From NCBI GenBank assembly GCA_003252395.1, contig QKEL01000008.1:372001-436000 (forward strand): a stretch of DNA of 64,000 bases, read 5' to 3'. The notes beneath the pieces were generated by a model, which saw only the letters and a program-made list of their open reading frames with translations, searched no databases and was not told where the DNA came from. Below are positions 33,017-41,987 of this stretch, piece after piece. The DNA comes from Spirochaetales bacterium (GTDB lineage Bacteria > Spirochaetota > Spirochaetia > Treponematales > Treponemataceae). How positions within the stretch are numbered: position 1 is the stretch's first letter; each line of letters opens with the position of its first letter. Made by a program: the position numbers and the translations under genes.

Positions 33017-33577
33017 TCACAGAAACGCCCAACCCGCCGCCGCGCCGAAAAGAATGAACACGATGGGGTGCCAGCGGAATCTTCGGTAAGCAATCGCGAT
33101 GACCGCGAAAAGAACCGCGGCTTTCCAGTCCACCAAGGCCAGGAAGGATCCCGTTTCACGAAAGCGCGGTAGGGATATCACCGAAACCAGGAACACGTTC
33201 CACGCCGCTACCGCTATCATGCCGGTAGACCCGGATCGAAGACCGTAAAACGCCTCCTTCACCAGGGGCCGGTCCTGGAATCGGGTAAAATAGCGGGCGA
33301 TCAGCACGATCACGATCAGAGAGGGAAGCACGGTACCCACGGTGGTGATTACGCCCCCCCAGACGCCGTAAAGCTCGTTGCCGATATACGTCGCCATGTT
33401 CACGCCGATGGGCCCCGGGGTAGATTCCGACACCGCGACCATCGATATGAAGCGTTCCGGGGTGATGAGACCCCGGGCGACGATCTCCTGCTGCATGAGC
33501 GAAATGGCCACCAGCCCGCCGCCGACCGTGAAAAGCCCCACGTAAAAAAAGACCGCGAAAAGCATCGGCAAGCTCAT
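33017..33577 (-). CDS. Chromate transporter, C-terminal-half subunit (ChrA family)
   Basis: A 186-residue membrane protein with the CHR-domain start FFYVGLFTVGGGLVAISLMQQEIV and ESTPGPIGVNMATYIG. It is the second member of a short-chain CHR pair, in which two separate proteins of opposite topology replace the single long ChrA. The family exports chromate in exchange for sulfate, though many pairs have never been tested. The start overlaps the stop of the partner gene by four bases. Confidence 0.88.
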   Translation of the reverse strand: MSLPMLFAVFFYVGLFTVGGGLVAISLMQQEIVARGLITPERFISMVAVSESTPGPIGVNMATYIGNELYGVWGGVITTVGTVLPSLIVIVLIARYFTRFQDRPLVKEAFYGLRSGSTGMIAVAAWNVFLVSVISLPRFRETGSFLALVDWKAAVLFAVIAIAYRRFRWHPIVFILFGAAAGWAFL

Positions 33578-34143
33578 TTCCTTCCCCCCGAATCGCCCTT
33601 CCGCGCGCGGAATCGGCTTACCGCGACCCCGACCGCGCCGGAACCGAGCACGATGAAAACGCCGGATACGTTGAAAACCGCCATGCCCACGAAGGCGCCC
33701 GCGGCGATAAAAAAGGTAGGCAGGTCGGTTATCGTTTTTTTGCCGAGACCGAGCACCGCGTCCAAAAGGAGCACCGACACCGCGACGTTAATCCCCGCAA
33801 GGGCATGCCGCATCCAGGGAATGCCGTCGGCCTGCCCGAGCAAGCCCGCCAGGGCCGTAATTACGATTATGGACGGGGTTATGATACCGAGCGTCGCGAC
33901 CACCGCGCCCACGATTCCGCGCCGGGAATAGCCGATAAAGGTGGACACGTTTACCGCGATAATGCCCGGCGTGCATTGGCCGATGGCGAACCAGTCAACC
34001 ATTTGGGTGCCGGTCATCCAGCCGCGTTTCGTTACCAACTCGCGCTCCAAAATGGGGAGCATGGCGAGCCCGCCCCCGAAGGTGACCGAACCGATCATGA
34101 AAAAAACCGAAAAAAGCCGGAAAAGCTCGAGAAAGGAATTCAT
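33574..34143 (-). CDS. Chromate transporter, N-terminal-half subunit (ChrA family)
   Basis: A 189-residue CHR-domain protein: FFMIGSVTFGGGLAMLPILERELV with the conserved GGG, then AIGQCTPGIIAVNVSTFIGY with QCTPG in place of ESTPG. About six hydrophobic helices. It forms the transporter with the overlapping downstream subunit. GGGAGG stands just before ATG 34143. Upstream, on the same strand, is the peroxiredoxin gene, separated by a hairpin. Confidence 0.88.
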   Translation of the reverse strand: MNSFLELFRLFSVFFMIGSVTFGGGLAMLPILERELVTKRGWMTGTQMVDWFAIGQCTPGIIAVNVSTFIGYSRRGIVGAVVATLGIITPSIIVITALAGLLGQADGIPWMRHALAGINVAVSVLLLDAVLGLGKKTITDLPTFFIAAGAFVGMAVFNVSGVFIVLGSGAVGVAVSRFRARKGDSGGRK

Positions 34144-34216
34144 GGGAGGAAGTATAGATAGATTCAGGACGAGTCACAAGACGACGGGGGGGGCCGGCGG
34201 CGCGCGTAAGGGCCAC

Positions 34217-34263
34217 GCCGCCCGGTACCGTGCGGAACCATCGGTCATGCCGAACCGGGCGGC
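34217..34263. repeat. Inverted repeat between peroxiredoxin and chromate genes
   Basis: GCCGCCCGGT (34217-34226) and ACCGGGCGGC (34254-34263), 10-bp arms with a 27-nt loop, directly after the peroxiredoxin stop. No T-run follows on either strand, so it is at best an imperfect terminator or an mRNA-stabilising hairpin. Confidence 0.55.
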
Positions 34264-34270
34264 CCCAAAC

Positions 34271-34993
34271 TTATTTCTTCGTTACCGCTTTCAGAACCTC
34301 CTCTTTCGGGATTTTCTTGGTGCAGAAGAACCAGTCATGGCAAGTAACGCCCGCTTCCTTGCCTTCCATACGCTCCTTGGCCACGCCGCAGGAACCGGCG
34401 GTCGGGACGATCACGTCGTCGCCGGGGCGCCAGTCAGCCGGGGTGGCGATACCGAACTCGTCGGCGGCTTTCAGGGCTTGGACAACCCGGATAAGCTCGT
34501 CGAAATTGCGACCCATGGAAAGCGGATAGTAGATGATGGTGCGGATCACGCCCTTCGGATCGATGACGAACACCGCGCGGACGGCCTTGGTGTTCGATTC
34601 GCCCGGCTGGATCATGCCGTAGAGCTTGGCCACGTTCATGGTGATATCCTCGATAAGGGGGAACGTGACTTCCACGTTTTTCATCCCCTTGTAATCGATT
34701 TTATCCTTGATGGTACGGAGCCAGGCAATGTGACTGTAAAGGCCGTCCACGGAAAGGCCGACGAGCTTGCAGTTCAGCTCGTTAAAATCCTTTTCCCGGG
34801 TGGCGAAGGTCATGAACTCGCTCGTGCATACGGGGGTAAAGTCCGCCGGATGGCTGAAGAGGATAACCCAGCTTCCCTTGTAGTCGCCGGGAAAGTTTAT
34901 TTCTCCCTGGGTAGTGACGGCCTTGAAGGCCGGGGCGGCTTCACCGATACGGGGCATGTGGACGGGGGCGGCGACGGTTTCGTTGTTTTCCAT
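34271..34993 (-). CDS. Peroxiredoxin (Prx6-like, archaeal type)
   Basis: A 240-residue thiol peroxidase that reduces hydrogen and alkyl peroxides. The peroxidatic Cys56 is in HPADFTPVCTSEF. The long C-terminal arm ends with TCHDWFFCTKK, the extra pair of Cys seen in archaeal thioredoxin peroxidases, where it takes part in a relay. An AAGGAG ribosome site precedes ATG 34993. A perfect 17-bp palindrome lies about 80 bp upstream and may control it. Monocistronic or weakly coupled to the chromate genes. Confidence 0.93.
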   Translation of the reverse strand: MENNETVAAPVHMPRIGEAAPAFKAVTTQGEINFPGDYKGSWVILFSHPADFTPVCTSEFMTFATREKDFNELNCKLVGLSVDGLYSHIAWLRTIKDKIDYKGMKNVEVTFPLIEDITMNVAKLYGMIQPGESNTKAVRAVFVIDPKGVIRTIIYYPLSMGRNFDELIRVVQALKAADEFGIATPADWRPGDDVIVPTAGSCGVAKERMEGKEAGVTCHDWFFCTKKIPKEEVLKAVTKK

Positions 34994-35069
34994 AGCGTTT
35001 TCTCCTTGTGCCGGTGTTGCCCGACCGGCTGCGGGCGTTTTTTTCGGTGCCTTAATGCAAGGACAAACG

Positions 35070-35086
35070 GGAACTCGACGAGTTCC
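35070..35086. promoter_or_regulatory. 17-bp palindrome upstream of peroxiredoxin gene
   Basis: GGAACTCG (35070-35077), central A, CGAGTTCC (35079-35086): a perfect dyad. A TTATAG-like hexamer lies next to it on the minus strand. It could be an operator for a redox regulator of the peroxiredoxin gene, or the leftover of a hairpin once downstream of the dps remnant. Confidence 0.4.
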
Positions 35087-35112
35087 TATAAATCACTGCT
35101 GAATAATAGTAA

Positions 35113-35217
35113 TTACCCAATAGTAGCATCGATCATCCAAAGCTGCTTTTCAAGCCGCGCGACCATGTCTACGTAGAGGGCCTCGGTGGTGGAGTCCCCC
35201 GACTCGGCGGCCTCGGC
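35113..35217 (-). pseudogene. 3' remnant of a Dps-family ferritin gene
   Basis: The minus strand encodes, before TAA at 35113-35115, the tail ALYVDMVARLEKQLWMIDAT preceded by RAEAAESGDSTTE. This is the final helix of Dps proteins (E. coli Dps has LDKFLWFIESNIE at the same place). Nothing of the ferroxidase helices remains upstream: the similarity ends at about 35217, where a fragment of an unrelated gene on the other strand begins. I read it as a truncated, dead gene. Confidence 0.5.
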
Positions 35218-35222
35218 GCGGT

Positions 35223-35406
35223 GAACTGTTCGCGGCGAAACTCCGCGCGCGTTCCGGCTGGGAATCGCTCTCCTTTTCGTCCGACGCGCTTGATGCCCTG
35301 GCGGAGCGCCGCTGGCAGGGAAACGTGCGGGAACTAATCGGCCCGACTGCGGCTCGGGTTAAAACCGACCACCCTGCAAAGCAAGATGAAGCGGCTCGGG
35401 ATATAA
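35223..35406 (+). pseudogene. Remnant of a sigma-54 activator (NtrC family)
   Basis: The plus strand from 35223 reads GWESLSFSSDALDALAERRW then QGNVRELIGP, the C-terminal end of an AAA+ sigma-54 activator domain with its WxGNVREL motif. Immediately after, in another frame, comes LRLGLKPTTLQSKMKRLGI and a stop at 35404-35406, the recognition helix of a Fis-type DNA-binding domain. The linker between them and the whole N-terminal part are gone, and the frames no longer match, so the gene is broken by deletion and frameshift. Confidence 0.65.
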
Positions 35407-35422
35407 GAAACGGCGGGTCCAT

Positions 35423-35449
35423 AAAAAAAGACCGGCCCATGGGCCGGTC
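35423..35449 (-). terminator. Terminator of the small lipoprotein gene
   Basis: A perfect 20-bp palindrome centred on CCATGG (35430-35449, arms GACCGGCCCA/TGGGCCGGTC), followed on the minus strand by seven T residues. It lies 31 bp after the lipoprotein stop. Confidence 0.85.
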
Positions 35450-35480
35450 GTATAGGTGTTTTCGCGTTACGAAAAGCGCT

Positions 35481-36035
35481 TTACTGCTTCGTGTACGTCA
35501 TTGCGTACGTTCCGTCCTCATCGGTCGTCGTAATTCTCAGCTGGGTTCCGTCGGGACTTTTCTCGACAACGGTCCCCGGCGCGAAAGCCTGGTCCTCGGT
35601 CATGGAAACCGCTACTGACGCCGTCCAAGGAGAGGTCGTTGAGAACGTGACGGGAACGCCCATCATCGTATCGTCCATTTCGTCCTGTATTCCGGACCAA
35701 ACACTATCCTCGGTGACGGCAGGGTTTATTTGAGCCATCATATTCGTCATCGCGACGACCATTTCGGTACAGTCTTGGACCATCGAATACGAGACCGGCC
35801 ACGTTCCGCTATTTACTACCGTGCTTGTCGTGGTAATGGTATACGTGTCGCCGCTACTACCAATGGATCCATCAGACGTTTCCAGGCTTATCCAGGTACC
35901 GACGAATCCATCGATCGACGTTACCGACGTCCAAGGGGTTTCTTTCGGCGTATCCGTACCCTGATCGCAGGCGACGAACGCGAAAAGAACCGTAAGGGAA
36001 GCCACAACCGCGGAAACCGTTCTCTTGAAATGCAT
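35481..36035 (-). CDS. Small lipoprotein, function unknown
   Basis: A 184-residue lipoprotein with signal MHFKRTVSAVVASLTVLFAF ending at VAC (Cys23). The body has alternating Thr/Ser-rich strands (GSSGDTYTITTTSTVVNSGT, TQLRITTTDEDGTYAMTYTKQ), a lipocalin-like or beta-barrel pattern comparable to small spirochaete surface lipoproteins that start with FVGTWIS. ATG 36035 has a GGAGG site; upstream in-frame codons are rejected. I do not recognise a family with confidence. A strong terminator follows; it is monocistronic. Confidence 0.8.
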   Translation of the reverse strand: MHFKRTVSAVVASLTVLFAFVACDQGTDTPKETPWTSVTSIDGFVGTWISLETSDGSIGSSGDTYTITTTSTVVNSGTWPVSYSMVQDCTEMVVAMTNMMAQINPAVTEDSVWSGIQDEMDDTMMGVPVTFSTTSPWTASVAVSMTEDQAFAPGTVVEKSPDGTQLRITTTDEDGTYAMTYTKQ

Positions 36036-36166
36036 ATTTTTTCCTCCATTTGGAAATCGCACTCTATACTTATACAAGTACTTACGTAAAAGAGCCACAC
36101 TTTTTTATTATTTTTCTATGCCATTTTCTGGTTTTTAAGTATGACCTTATCCGTACTTTCCTCATA

Positions 36167-36199
36167 CTCGGCGCTTAGCCCGTCTCGGCTATTAGCCCG
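36167..36199. repeat. Tandem 16-bp repeats upstream of leuS
   Basis: CTCGGCGCTTAGCCCG (36167-36182) and CTCGGCTATTAGCCCG (36184-36199) differ at three positions and are offset by 17 bp; a third, degenerate copy follows from 36201. The 293-bp gap 36036-36328 otherwise holds the leuS promoter and the divergent lipoprotein promoter. Confidence 0.6.
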
Positions 36200-36258
36200 A
36201 CTCGGGCCGGGCTCCGCCGAACCCGAGAACGCACGCCATGGCCCGTTCTGCCTCATTC

Positions 36259-36287
36259 TTGTAAAAAACGGTTCGTTTCTATAGAAT
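36259..36287 (+). promoter_or_regulatory. leuS promoter
   Basis: TTGTAA (36259-36264), 17-bp spacer, TAGAAT (36282-36287). Unlike most units here, a ~35-nt leader with a GAGGAG ribosome site (36310-36315) separates it from ATG 36329. Confidence 0.65.
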
Positions 36288-36328
36288 GGGGGCCATCATT
36301 AATTCCGCGCGAGGAGCGTTGCACGATC

Positions 36329-38929
36329 ATGGCTAAGTACCCCTTCGAAACGATTGAGCCCAAATGGCAGAAATTCTGGGAGACGAACAAGACCTTCAAG
36401 GCGGTCGAAGACGCGTCGATCCCTAAGGACAAACGGGCCTACGTGCTCGACATGTTCCCCTACCCCTCTGCCGCTGGCCTTCACGTGGGGCATCCGGAAG
36501 GGTATACCGCGACGGACATTTGGTGCCGGTACCTCCGCATGAACGGCTACAACGTGCTGCACCCCATGGGCTTCGATTCCTTCGGGCTTCCGGCGGAAAA
36601 CTACGCGATAAAGACGGGTACGCACCCGAGAGCCACCACGGTGGCGAATATCAATAAATTCCGCGAGCAGATCAAGGCCTTCGGCTTTTCATACGATTGG
36701 GACCGTGAGATTTCCACCTGCGACGACGATTACTACCACTGGACCCAGTGGATTTTCCTGAAGCTATTCGAGCGCGGGCTCGCCTACGAGGCGGAAACGC
36801 CGATCAACTGGTGCCCGAGCTGCCTGACCGGGCTCGCGAACGAGGAAGTGAAGGACGGCTCCTGCGACCGCTGCGGCAGCCAGGTGGAGCGGCGGAATAT
36901 CCGCCAGTGGATCCTGAAGATTACGGCCTACGCCGAGCGCCTGATCGAGGACCTCGACGGGCTTGAGTGGCCCGAGTCGGTAAAGGCCATGCAGCGGAAC
37001 TGGATCGGGAAGAGCGAGGGCGCGGAAGTGAGCTTCCGGATCGCGGCGAACGATAAGGCCGGCGACCGGGGCGAAACCGGGGACGAGCTCCTCATTTACA
37101 CGACCCGGGCCGACACCCTTTTTGGCGCGACCTATATGGTCCTGGCGCCGGAACATCCCTTGGTGGCGAAAATTACCACGGCGGGGCAGAAGGCCGACGT
37201 GGACGCCTATATCGAGGCGGCCGCCAAGAAAAGCGACCTTGAGCGTACCGACCTGGCGAAAGACAAAACCGGCGTGTTTACCGGCGCCTACGCGATTAAC
37301 CCCGTTAACGGCGCGAAGATCCCGATATGGGTCTCGGACTATATCCTCATTTCCTACGGCACCGGCGCGATTATGGCCGTTCCCGCGCACGACGACCGCG
37401 ACTGGGCCTTCGCCAAGAAGTTCGGCCTGCCCGTCATTCAGGTGGTGGCGAGCGAGGCAGAATGGGCCCAAAAGGGACCGAACGGGGATTATTCGGCCGA
37501 ACCCAGCGAATGCACGCCCGCCGACGGCCGCGCGGTGAACTCCCCCGGCTTCAACGGCCTGGGAACGCAGGAATGCATCGACAAAATGATCGCCTGGCTT
37601 TCGGAAAAGAAAATCGGGCGAAAGGCGACCAATTACAAGCTCCGCGACTGGGTGTTCAGCCGGCAACGGTACTGGGGCGAGCCCATTCCGCTGGTACACT
37701 GCGAGAAGTGCGGTATCGTGCCGCTGAAGGAAAGCGATCTGCCCCTCAAACTGCCCGAGGTAGAGACCTACCAGCCCACCGGAACCGGAGAAAGCCCGCT
37801 GGCGGGAATAGACGAGTGGGTGAACTGTACCTGCCCGGCGTGCGGCGGAAAGGCTAAGCGCGAGACCAACACGATGCCCCAGTGGGCCGGTTCCTGCTGG
37901 TACTACCTCCGCTACGTGGATCCGAAAAACGATACGGCCTTCGCGGACCCTGAAAAGGCGGACTACTGGCTTCCCGTGGACCTCTACGTGGGAGGCGCGG
38001 AGCATGCGGTGCTCCATCTCCTGTACTCGCGGTTCTGGCACAAGGTGCTCTATGACCTGGGGCTCGTGAGCACGAAAGAGCCCTTCCATCGGCTGGTGAA
38101 CCAGGGCATGATCACGAGCTTCGCGTATCAGCGGAAAAACAAGAGCCTGGTTCCCACCGACGAGGTGCGCGAAGTGCCGGGCGAGACTGACGCCTTCGAG
38201 GAAATCGCGACGGGCGAACGCCTAGAACGGGTTATCGCGAAGATGTCCAAGAGCCTCAAGAACGTTATTAACCCCGACGACGTGATCCGGGACTACGGCG
38301 CCGACTCCTGCCGCATGTACGAGATGTTCATGGGGCCGCTGGAAGTGTCGAAACCCTGGAGCACCCAGGGACTCATCGGCGTGAGCCGCTTTTTGGAGAG
38401 GGTTTGGGCCCTTTCGGAGCGCCCCATGACCGACGGGCCGGCAACGGACCGCTCTACCCCCGCCGCGGAAGGGCTCACCCGGCTTCTCCACAAAACGATC
38501 AAGAAGGTGACCGACGATACGGCGAGCCTCAATTTCAACACGGCAATAAGCCAGATGATGATTTTCACCAACGAGCTTTCCAAGGCGGAAGCCTTCCCGA
38601 AGGCGCTCTGGGCGGAATTCGTAAAGCTCCTCGCGCCCTACGCCCCGCACCTGGGAGAGGAACTGTGGGAACGCCTCGGAAACGGGGGGACCGTCGCCTA
38701 TGAATCCTGGCCAAAATACGAAAGCGAACTCACGGTGGATAACACCGTGACCATCGTGGTTCAGGTAAACGGCAAGATTCGCGACAAGTTCGAGGCCGCC
38801 TTGGGAACCGATAAGGCGGAACTCGAAAAGACGGCCCTGGGCCTAAGCGGCGCCGTGAAGTTCCTGGACGGAAAGGCGCCAAAAAAGGTAATCGTGGTAC
38901 CGAACAAACTCGTGAATATCGTAGTGTAA
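36329..38929 (+). CDS. leuS: Leucyl-tRNA synthetase
   Basis: An 866-residue class I aminoacyl-tRNA synthetase that charges tRNA-Leu. The HIGH-like motif is [15 protein letters not shown] near residues 37-51, and the KMSKS loop is [16 protein letters not shown]. The CP1 editing domain contains the usual Thr-rich [20 protein letters not shown] and the [15 protein letters not shown] loop. Two zinc-type CxxC pairs flank it (CPSC and CDRC; CEKC and CPAC). The C-terminal end [12 protein letters not shown] is the tRNA-binding domain. Length and order are standard for bacteria. Confidence 0.98.
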   Translation: MAKYPFETIEPKWQKFWETNKTFKAVEDASIPKDKRAYVLDMFPYPSAAGLHVGHPEGYTATDIWCRYLRMNGYNVLHPMGFDSFGLPAENYAIKTGTHPRATTVANINKFREQIKAFGFSYDWDREISTCDDDYYHWTQWIFLKLFERGLAYEAETPINWCPSCLTGLANEEVKDGSCDRCGSQVERRNIRQWILKITAYAERLIEDLDGLEWPESVKAMQRNWIGKSEGAEVSFRIAANDKAGDRGETGDELLIYTTRADTLFGATYMVLAPEHPLVAKITTAGQKADVDAYIEAAAKKSDLERTDLAKDKTGVFTGAYAINPVNGAKIPIWVSDYILISYGTGAIMAVPAHDDRDWAFAKKFGLPVIQVVASEAEWAQKGPNGDYSAEPSECTPADGRAVNSPGFNGLGTQECIDKMIAWLSEKKIGRKATNYKLRDWVFSRQRYWGEPIPLVHCEKCGIVPLKESDLPLKLPEVETYQPTGTGESPLAGIDEWVNCTCPACGGKAKRETNTMPQWAGSCWYYLRYVDPKNDTAFADPEKADYWLPVDLYVGGAEHAVLHLLYSRFWHKVLYDLGLVSTKEPFHRLVNQGMITSFAYQRKNKSLVPTDEVREVPGETDAFEEIATGERLERVIAKMSKSLKNVINPDDVIRDYGADSCRMYEMFMGPLEVSKPWSTQGLIGVSRFLERVWALSERPMTDGPATDRSTPAAEGLTRLLHKTIKKVTDDTASLNFNTAISQMMIFTNELSKAEAFPKALWAEFVKLLAPYAPHLGEELWERLGNGGTVAYESWPKYESELTVDNTVTIVVQVNGKIRDKFEAALGTDKAELEKTALGLSGAVKFLDGKAPKKVIVVPNKLVNIVV

Positions 38930-38934
38930 CCTGC

Positions 38935-38963
38935 AAACCCGGCCCTTCGGCCGGGTTTTTTTT
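38935..38963 (+). terminator. leuS terminator
   Basis: AAACCCGGCC (38935-38944) pairs with GGCCGGGTTT (38949-38958) across a CTTC loop; a run of eight T residues begins within the second arm. It starts 6 bp after the leuS stop. Confidence 0.95.
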
Positions 38964-39023
38964 CGCCCCCTGACCGGCGACCGAAAGAACAGCGGCCAAT
39001 GCGCTTTCTTCGCGCGGTTCATC

Positions 39024-39051
39024 TTGACTTCAGTGAGTAATTTAGTTAGAT
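39024..39051 (+). promoter_or_regulatory. marR-MATE promoter
   Basis: TTGACT (39024-39029), 16-bp spacer, TTAGAT (39046-39051); ATG 39062 follows 10 nt later with no ribosome-binding site. Confidence 0.55.
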
Positions 39052-39063
39052 TTCTAACTAAAT
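39040..39063. promoter_or_regulatory. Putative MarR operator
   Basis: A perfect inverted repeat: ATTTAGTTAG (39040-39049), spacer ATTT, CTAACTAAAT (39054-39063). It covers the -10 hexamer and the first bases of the marR start codon. This is the size and position expected for autorepression by a MarR dimer. Confidence 0.7.
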
Positions 39064-39505
39064 GAACGGTCACGGCCTTTTTTACAACTTTGCCCTCACG
39101 GGACGGATTAAGACCCTTCTTTTCTGCGGTAAAGAGCGGGCTCCGGTAGAAATTCCCATGTCCGCAACGCAGGAAAAGATTCTCATGATGACCTGCCAAC
39201 GGGGTTCCGTTTCCATGAAGATTCTCAGCGAGGAAGCGGGCCTGGAAAAGGGATCGCTCACGCCCGTAGTGGACTCGCTCGAGGAACTCGGCCTGGTAAA
39301 ACGGGTTCGATCGCAAAAGGACCTTCGATCCTTCGAGATATATCCCACGGTCGCGGGCCTGCGGCAGGCGGAAATCGTCGAAAGCTTTTTCGACTCCCGT
39401 ATCGAGAAGATGCTAAACGGACTGACCGAACGGGAGCGCGCGGAATTTACCGCCGCGCTTCAAACACTGGGGAGCATGATTCCCCGACTGAAAGGAGACA
39501 ACTAA
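39062..39505 (+). CDS. MarR-family transcriptional repressor
   Basis: A 147-residue winged-helix regulator. The DNA-recognition part is VSMKILSEEAGLEKGSLTPVVDSLEELGLVKRVRSQKDLRSFEIY, with the wing at DLRS. A C-terminal helix (ERERAEFTAALQTLGSMIPRL) supplies the dimer interface. The start at 39062 gives the usual family length; no later ATG keeps the first helix. It sits on its own operator and its stop overlaps the start of the MATE gene (TAATG), so it most likely represses that exporter until a ligand binds. Confidence 0.92.
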   Translation: MNGHGLFYNFALTGRIKTLLFCGKERAPVEIPMSATQEKILMMTCQRGSVSMKILSEEAGLEKGSLTPVVDSLEELGLVKRVRSQKDLRSFEIYPTVAGLRQAEIVESFFDSRIEKMLNGLTERERAEFTAALQTLGSMIPRLKGDN

Positions 39506-40926
39506 TGTCGAAGAACGACGCGCGCATAAAAACGCTAGCCGAAGAGCCGGTGTTCACGGCTATTATGAAAATGTCGCTGCCGGTGATGATGGGCATGATT
39601 ATTCAGGTACTCTACAACATGGTGGATACCTACTTTATCGGGCGCATGAACGACGTGAACCAGCTTGCGGCGTCGAGCGTGGGCTTTCCCGTGTTCATGC
39701 TTTTCATGTCCGTGGGCGGCGTGATCGGCACCGGCGCCTCGTCGCTGATCTCGCGCTACCTCGGAATGAAGAAAATACGCGAAGCGGGAGAAATCGTCGG
39801 CCTATCGCTGATCCTCAACGTCGCATTCGCCCTCCTGGTGACCGGCTTCGGGCTCGCCTTTCTGGACCCGCTCGTCAGTTTGCTCGGCGCCACGGGAGGC
39901 GTATTCGACGCCACGAAGGACTACCTTCTGCCGCTCATCGTCGGCTCGGTGATCATCCTGGGCAATTTTTCCTTCGGAATGATTCTTCGGGCCGAGGGCG
40001 CGGCCATGCGGGCCATGGTAGGCATGATTATCGGCACGGTCGTCAACATCGTCCTCGATCCTATCATGATCTTTTCCATGGGCTTAGGGATTCGAGGCGC
40101 CGCGATCGCCACGGTGATCGGGAATCTCGCGGGCTTGATCTGGTATCTGTCCAGCTATGCGGGCCACTCCCTCATTTCCCCGGTAATCGACCGCGCCAGC
40201 GTCAAGCTTGAGCATATCAGGGACGTCCTGGTTATCGGTATCCCGTCAGGCCTCAACCAGGGGCTCATGTCGGTGGCCGGAATCGTGACGAACAATCTCG
40301 CCGCCGCGTACGGCGCCGCCGCCCTGGGAGGGATGGGGGTATCGCAGCGGATATTCAGCATGGTTATACTCCTCCTGATCGGCCTCGCGGTGGGAACGCA
40401 ACCCCTGATAGGCTATAACTACGGGGCAAAAAACCGCCAGCGCGTGCTCGCGATACTGAAAACCGGCATGATTATGGCCATTACCCTCGGCACCGCCTTG
40501 TTCGGCCTTATGCGATTGATCGGAAAGCCCCTGGTCTCCGTCTTTACGGACCTGAGCGAGGTTGTGGCCCGGGGAGACTGGGTACTCTTCGCCATTTCCT
40601 GCTCGGCGCCCATTATCGGGGTCATCATGATTACCATGAACTCGCTCCAAGCCCTGGGAAAGGCAAAACCCTCGCTCCTTATCTCGGCGGGCAGACAGGG
40701 GCTGTTCTACATCCCGATCGTCTTCCTGCTGAACGGGCTCTTCGGGTTCAACGGACTGGTATTCACCCAGCCCCTGGTAGACGTTTTCACCGCGATCCTG
40801 GCCGTGATCATTCTTCGGCGCACCATAATTCGGGACCCCATGCTCGGCAATCCCGACTATAATGGCGCTATTGCTGATTCTGGAGAAACTCGACAAAAAC
40901 CCTTGCCCAGGGAAAGCTCGATATAG
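39505..40926 (+). CDS. MATE-family multidrug/metabolite exporter
   Basis: A 473-residue protein with twelve predicted membrane helices in two homologous halves. It starts with the family pattern [34 protein letters not shown]; the second half repeats it around [25 protein letters not shown]. These exporters exchange Na+ or H+ for cationic drugs or metabolites. Control by the overlapping marR gene points to a toxic-compound efflux role. The substrate is unknown. Confidence 0.95.
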   Translation: MSKNDARIKTLAEEPVFTAIMKMSLPVMMGMIIQVLYNMVDTYFIGRMNDVNQLAASSVGFPVFMLFMSVGGVIGTGASSLISRYLGMKKIREAGEIVGLSLILNVAFALLVTGFGLAFLDPLVSLLGATGGVFDATKDYLLPLIVGSVIILGNFSFGMILRAEGAAMRAMVGMIIGTVVNIVLDPIMIFSMGLGIRGAAIATVIGNLAGLIWYLSSYAGHSLISPVIDRASVKLEHIRDVLVIGIPSGLNQGLMSVAGIVTNNLAAAYGAAALGGMGVSQRIFSMVILLLIGLAVGTQPLIGYNYGAKNRQRVLAILKTGMIMAITLGTALFGLMRLIGKPLVSVFTDLSEVVARGDWVLFAISCSAPIIGVIMITMNSLQALGKAKPSLLISAGRQGLFYIPIVFLLNGLFGFNGLVFTQPLVDVFTAILAVIILRRTIIRDPMLGNPDYNGAIADSGETRQKPLPRESSI

Positions 40927-40935
40927 TACATTTTT

Positions 40936-41982
40936 ATGATCATGAACGTAATTGATCTGAGAAGCGATACCGTAACCTGGCCGACGGATGAAATGCGCGC
41001 GGCCATGGCGGCGGCCCCCGTCGGAGACGACGTGTACGGCGACGACCCCACGGTTCGGGAACTTGAAGCCTATGCGGCGAGCATTTCGGGCAAGGAAGCG
41101 GCGCTGTTCGTCCCTTCGGGGACCTTTGGCAACCAACTGGCACTGTTTACGCACTGTCCGCGCGGCAGCGAAGTAATACTCGACGAGCATTGTCACATTA
41201 TCCAGCACGAGGGGGGCGCCTCCGCGGTCCTCGCCGCCGTTCAATTGCGGCCGGTCGATTGCGGGTTAGGCCATTTGGAGGCCGCCGCCCTCGAGCGGCG
41301 TATTCGCCTCGGCGACGACATACACGAACCGAAAACGAGCCTGATATGCCTGGAAAACGCCCATTCTAACGGCACGGTACTGCCGCTGGCCGAAATGGAA
41401 GCGATCAGAAGGGTTGCGGACCGGCACCACTTACCGATACATCTGGACGGCGCGCGCCTTTTCAACGCGGCTACCGCCCTCGGCGTACAGGCGCGGGAGA
41501 TTACCCAATACGCCGATTCGGTCATGTTCTGCCTTTCGAAGGGACTTTGCGCCCCGGTGGGCTCCATCCTGGCGGGTTCCTGCAAATTCATAGACCAGGC
41601 GCGGCGGAACCGAAAACTCATGGGAGGCGGCTTGCGACAGGCGGGCATCCTGGCCGCCGCGGGCTTGATCGCCCTGAAGGAAATGAGGCTCAGGCTCGAC
41701 GCCGATCACGAAAACGCGAAGCTCTTGGCGGCTCGTTTGGCCGAAATTCCCGGAATGATGGTCGAAATCGAAAAAGTCCAAATTAATATGGTATACTTCA
41801 GCCATGAGAAACAGGCTTCAATCGATGAGGAAGCCTTTATCGAGTACATGAAGGACCATGGCATACTCATGAACGGGAGCGATGCCTCGGGCAAGTTCCG
41901 GTTCGTGACCCATTATTGGATTACCAGGGACCATGTTGCCTCCATAGCGCAGGCAATAAAGGATTTTTACACGGGAGACTGA
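40936..41982 (+). CDS. Low-specificity L-threonine aldolase
   Basis: A 348-residue PLP enzyme of the aspartate aminotransferase fold that splits threonine or allo-threonine into glycine and acetaldehyde. It begins [19 protein letters not shown], with the conserved [19 protein letters not shown] and [10 protein letters not shown] are cofactor-site motifs, and the Lys that binds PLP is in [13 protein letters not shown]. Two ATG codons (40936, 40942) compete. A TATAGT hexamer at 40922-40927 lies 8 nt before the first, inside the end of the MATE gene, so it may have its own promoter. Confidence 0.95.
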   Translation: MIMNVIDLRSDTVTWPTDEMRAAMAAAPVGDDVYGDDPTVRELEAYAASISGKEAALFVPSGTFGNQLALFTHCPRGSEVILDEHCHIIQHEGGASAVLAAVQLRPVDCGLGHLEAAALERRIRLGDDIHEPKTSLICLENAHSNGTVLPLAEMEAIRRVADRHHLPIHLDGARLFNAATALGVQAREITQYADSVMFCLSKGLCAPVGSILAGSCKFIDQARRNRKLMGGGLRQAGILAAAGLIALKEMRLRLDADHENAKLLAARLAEIPGMMVEIEKVQINMVYFSHEKQASIDEEAFIEYMKDHGILMNGSDASGKFRFVTHYWITRDHVASIAQAIKDFYTGD

Positions 41983-41987
41983 CGTAC

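Noticed and set aside
36036-36328. Possible T-box riboswitch before leuS
   Set aside because: The region has a hairpin and repeats, but I could not find a T-box consensus or a terminator/antiterminator pair before the start.
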